Assembly: GCF_000439085.1 (NCBI RefSeq)
Contig: NZ_AUUA01000022.1
Span: 1-35,630, forward strand
DNA: 35,630 nt
From: Leminorella grimontii ATCC 33999 = DSM 5078
GTDB lineage: Bacteria > Pseudomonadota > Gammaproteobacteria > Enterobacterales > Enterobacteriaceae
Reading direction: 5' to 3'
The translations under genes and the position numbers were made by a program. Shown one piece after another: positions 33,300 through 35,630 of the stretch; the first letter of the stretch is position 1, and every line of letters starts with the position of its first letter. The notes below the pieces were generated by a model, which saw only the letters and a program-made list of their open reading frames with translations, ran no database searches and was not told where the DNA came from.

Positions 33300-34118
33300 A
33301 TGCGAGACTTTGCCGTTTTTGGAAACCCGATTTCACACAGTAAGTCGCCGAAAATTCATGGGTTATTTGGTGAGAGCACTCGAATTCCTTTGAATTACGT
33401 AACCCGTCTGGCAACGTTGGAAGGGTTTGAGCAGGAATTGAGAGACTTTTTTTCTGCTGGCGCTTTAGGTGCGAATATTACCCTGCCGTTTAAGGAACGG
33501 GCCTTCGCGCTGTGTGATGAGCTCACTGAAAGAGCGGCCTGTGCCGGCGCGGTGAATACGATCCGCCGTACTGATGATGGTCGGCTATTAGGGGATAACA
33601 CTGACGGCATTGGGCTTTTGAGCGATCTTATTCGTCTTGAAATGATTAAAGGTGATTCACGAATTCTGCTAATTGGTGCCGGTGGCGCTGCGCGAGGCGT
33701 CATTCAGCCTCTTTTGGCGTACGGCTGTGAGTTAGTCATCGCTAACCGTACGGCATCGAAGGCTGCGGCTTTAGCCAATGAGTTTTCCTCGTTGGGGAAT
33801 ATATCCAGTCGGGAGTTTATCGAGCTGGAAGGGGGGGCGTTCGATCTTATCGTTAACGCTACGTCAACGGGGATTAGTGGGGAGCTTCCCCCTATACCCG
33901 GTTCGTTACTCTCCCGCGAGACTGCCTGCTATGACATGTTTTATCAGGTGGGCCATACGCCTTTTATCGAGTGGGCTATCTCTCTTGGCGTTACCCGCTA
34001 TGCAGATGGATTAGGCATGCTGGTGGGGCAAGCCGCCCACGCTTTTTATCTTTGGAATGGTGTAATGCCGGAAGTTGAGTCCGTAATGGTTGAACTGAGA
34101 AAGGAGCTGTCATCGTGA
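33300..34118 (+). CDS. aroE: Shikimate dehydrogenase
   Basis: 272 aa as in E. coli. Substrate motifs [22 protein letters not shown] with the catalytic Lys and NTDGIGLL with the catalytic Asp; NADP-binding [16 protein letters not shown] and the basic IANRTASKA. It reduces 3-dehydroshikimate to shikimate with NADPH. AGGAGACGT precedes the ATG. It overlaps yrdB by 4 bases. Confidence 0.97.
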   Translation: MRDFAVFGNPISHSKSPKIHGLFGESTRIPLNYVTRLATLEGFEQELRDFFSAGALGANITLPFKERAFALCDELTERAACAGAVNTIRRTDDGRLLGDNTDGIGLLSDLIRLEMIKGDSRILLIGAGGAARGVIQPLLAYGCELVIANRTASKAAALANEFSSLGNISSREFIELEGGAFDLIVNATSTGISGELPPIPGSLLSRETACYDMFYQVGHTPFIEWAISLGVTRYADGLGMLVGQAAHAFYLWNGVMPEVESVMVELRKELSS

Positions 34119-34372
34119 ACCAGGCGATCCTTTTTTCCGAAGGCGAACGTTGGGATGAGAACTATTCTGGCGTATATGTGGTTGCCTTTGTCAGCGGATT
34201 TCAGATTAACTGCTGCGTAACTCGGCGCTTTCTAATGCAACGTTTTGCCGATGCAGGCGATCCGGAATCATGCCTTTCTTTGTTTAAACGCCATCGGTGG
34301 GATTTGGAAGAGGAGCTGGTAGCCCGCATTGAAGATCAAGACTTCAATGCGGACGGTTGGATCGTGATTTAG
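34115..34372 (+). CDS. yrdB: DUF1488-family protein YrdB
   Basis: 85 aa, GTG start overlapping the aroE stop (GTGA) with AAGGAG 8 bases upstream; [21 protein letters not shown] small cytoplasmic protein of unknown function, conserved after aroE in enterics. The stop TAG overlaps the yrdA stop on the other strand (TTAG). Confidence 0.9.
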   Translation: MNQAILFSEGERWDENYSGVYVVAFVSGFQINCCVTRRFLMQRFADAGDPESCLSLFKRHRWDLEEELVARIEDQDFNADGWIVI

Positions 34373-34905
34373 CTCTTCATATGATTATCTTTCAGCTTAA
34401 CGTAGTGTTTGGCGGAGGTTGCGAAGTAGGCCATTTCTTCTTCCGTTAAGGGTCTGACCTTTTTCGCCGGGTTGCCTAAATAGAGAAAGCCGCTTTCTAA
34501 ACGCTTGCCTGGGCCGACTAAGCTCCCTGCGCCCAGCATAACGTTATCTTCAATGATGGCACCGTTAAGAACGCGAGAGCCCATACCGATTAGCGTTCTG
34601 TTTCCAATCTGGCAACCGTGGAGGATTGCTCCATGGCCAACGGTCACTTCCTCTCCAATAATCAGCGGGAACCCGGAAGGACTATGCTCCATTTCGCTGG
34701 CAACGTGAAGAATTGAGCCGTCTTGAATATTGGTTCTTGCTCCAATGCGTATGTAGTTAACGTCACCGCGGATCGTAACCATAGGCCAAATGCCGACGTC
34801 ATCAGCCAGTTCAACTTGACCAATAATAACGCTGCTCTCGTCAAGCATAACGCGCTCGCCGATTTTAGGGGAATGCTGAAGATAAGGACGGAGAGTTTTA
34901 GACAT
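34369..34905 (-). CDS. yrdA: Gamma-carbonic-anhydrase-like hexapeptide protein YrdA
   Basis: 178 aa from the ATG at 34905 (MSKTLRPYLQHSPKIGERV), matching the E. coli start; the frame continues 43 codons upstream through AT-rich promoter-like DNA and an ATG at 34923 (MSKAFIMSK) cannot be excluded. Left-handed beta-helix hexapeptide repeats include VGIWPMVTIRGDVNYIRIG, VTVGHGAILHGCQIG, and IGMGSRVLNGAIIEDNVMLG. The gamma-CA zinc histidines have candidates in ILHVAS, TVGHGA and LHGCQ. No carbonic anhydrase activity is proven for the E. coli protein. Convergent with yrdB. Confidence 0.93.
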   Translation of the reverse strand: MSKTLRPYLQHSPKIGERVMLDESSVIIGQVELADDVGIWPMVTIRGDVNYIRIGARTNIQDGSILHVASEMEHSPSGFPLIIGEEVTVGHGAILHGCQIGNRTLIGMGSRVLNGAIIEDNVMLGAGSLVGPGKRLESGFLYLGNPAKKVRPLTEEEMAYFATSAKHYVKLKDNHMKS

Positions 34906-35070
34906 AATGAAAGCTTTACTCATTATTAATACAAAAAGGAAGTTTAAGGTTATCTGGATCCTTTTCAGATAGAAAGGATCGTTTATTGTCTTTTTTAGCT
35001 TAAAAAGAGACCGTTTGGCGTATGAGTAGAACAAAAAACAAGCATCTAAATCGTTTGGTAAAAAAAAGGC
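34906..35070 (+). promoter_or_regulatory. Upstream activating region of the rRNA operon
   Basis: AT-rich region between the yrdA start and rrn P1. TAAAAAAAA (35059-35067) sits at about -40 to -48 of P1, the proximal UP-element position that binds the RNA polymerase alpha C-terminal domain. Fis sites are expected further upstream (34920-35040) but I could not set their borders. Confidence 0.55.
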
Positions 35071-35098
35071 TTGTACAAAAAGATCCGCCGCTTATAAT
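35071..35098 (+). promoter_or_regulatory. rrn P1 promoter
   Basis: TTGTAC (35071-35076), 16 bp spacer, TATAAT (35093-35098), followed by the GC-rich discriminator GCGCCTCC that makes rRNA promoters sensitive to ppGpp/DksA. Start near A35107. Confidence 0.9.
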
Positions 35099-35166
35099 GC
35101 GCCTCCATCGAACGGGATGTGAGCGTGCTCACACTTGATATTCGATAGCGGCAAAGTAGAAAGACG

Positions 35167-35194
35167 TTGACTCCAAAATAGGATCGCGTAATAT
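35167..35194 (+). promoter_or_regulatory. rrn P2 promoter
   Basis: TTGACT (35167-35172), 16 bp spacer, TAATAT (35189-35194), then a GC-rich stretch ACGCAGCCCGCG. Start near 35201, about 95 bases after P1, the usual tandem arrangement. Confidence 0.85.
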
Positions 35195-35233
35195 ACGCAG
35201 CCCGCGTCACGGGAAGTTTTTTCCCTGGCGCAC

Positions 35234-35276
35234 GCTCTTTAACAATTTATCAGACAATCTGTGTGGGCACTCACAG
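35234..35276 (+). promoter_or_regulatory. rRNA antitermination boxA and adjacent hairpin
   Basis: GCTCTTTAACAA (35234-35245) is the boxA bound by NusB-NusE(S10), letting polymerase read through the rrn operon. CTGTG (35259-35263) can pair with CACAG (35272-35276) just downstream. Confidence 0.85.
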
Positions 35277-35385
35277 GACACTATCCAACAGCGCTTCGGC
35301 GCAAACGATAGATAAAAGTCTTGAAGAGTGAACATCAGTTAATTCATTACGAACTAACAGTAAAGATTCTTTGAGCATCAAACTT

Positions 35386-35630
35386 TAATTGAAGAGTTTG
35401 ATCATGGCTCAGATTGAACGCTGGCGGCAGGCCTAACACATGCAAGTCGAACGGCAGCGGGAAGTAGCTTGCTACTTTGCCGGCGAGTGGCGGACGGGTG
35501 AGTAATGTCTGGGAAACTGCCCGATGGAGGGGGATAACTACTGGAAACGGTAGCTAATACCGCATGACGTCTTCGGACCAAAGAGGGGGACCTTAGGGCC
35601 TCTTGCCATCGGATGTGCCCAGATGGGATT
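35386..35630 (+). rRNA. 16S ribosomal RNA, 5' end (partial)
   Basis: The 5' domain starts TAATTGAAGAGTTTGATCAT at 35386, aligned to E. coli AAATTGAAGAG, and runs past the window end. It includes the universal AGAGTTTGATCATGGCTCAG site (35395-35414) and the V1 hairpin (GGAAGTAGCTTGCTACTTTGCC is the loop region near 35460). V1-V2 (GGGAAACTGCCCGATGGAG, GCATGACGTCTTCGGACC) point to Enterobacterales outside the Escherichia group. The leader from 35277 to 35385 holds the pre-16S processing region. Confidence 0.97.

Noticed and set aside
34906-35034. Longer YrdA N-terminus with a hydrophobic stretch resembling a signal sequence
   Set aside because: AT-rich upstream DNA translated by chance; E. coli YrdA is a cytosolic protein starting at the later methionine.

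Overview
The window is a chromosomal segment of a gamma-proteobacterium of the order Enterobacterales. It carries the ribosomal protein super-locus (end of tufA, then the S10, spc and alpha operons), a following arm in the E. coli order (zntR, arfA ... mscL, trkA, rsmB, fmt, def / dprA, yrdD, tsaC, aroE, yrdB, yrdA), and the promoter region and first ~245 bases of a 16S rRNA gene. Protein sequences are close to E. coli K-12, but several local differences exclude Escherichia: no bfd-bfr between tufA and rpsJ, no yhdN between rplQ and zntR, no smg between dprA and yrdD, and a seven-gene block between arfA and mscL. The 16S V1-V2 sequence looks like the Yersinia/Serratia/Budvicia-Pragia-Leminorella side of the order; I cannot name the genus.

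Layout: 1-241 tufA 3' end and terminator; 297-5541 S10 promoter, leader and 11 ribosomal protein genes (rpsJ to rpsQ) with terminator; 5542-11234 spc promoter and leader, rplN to secY and rpmJ; 11199-14230 alpha operon with S4-binding leader (rpsM, rpsK, rpsD, rpoA, rplQ) and a strong terminator. A leftward gene for an unrecognised TPR plus glycosyltransferase-like protein follows (14272-15531), then zntR and arfA, the latter with its in-gene hairpin.

From 25528 leftward to 16421 runs an accessory catabolic cluster, all on the minus strand: CoA ligase, MFS acid transporter, fused CoA-transferase, short-chain dehydrogenase, thiolase, glycerate kinase, CdaR/PucR-type regulator. My reading is an import / CoA activation / 3-OH oxidation / thiolysis route that ends in acetyl-CoA plus glyceryl-CoA, the latter giving up its CoA to the next substrate molecule and entering glycolysis through glycerate kinase. 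This fits 2-deoxy-D-ribonate or a similar 3-hydroxy sugar acid, and is the most interesting part of the window.

To the right lie mscL, trkA, rsmB, fmt and def (minus strand; the last four a translation/K+ uptake operon), a divergent plus-strand operon dprA-yrdD-tsaC-aroE-yrdB (DNA processing, tRNA t6A, shikimate), convergent yrdA, and the rrn P1-P2 promoters, boxA leader and 16S start. No insertion sequence, integrase, CRISPR array or tRNA gene was seen.
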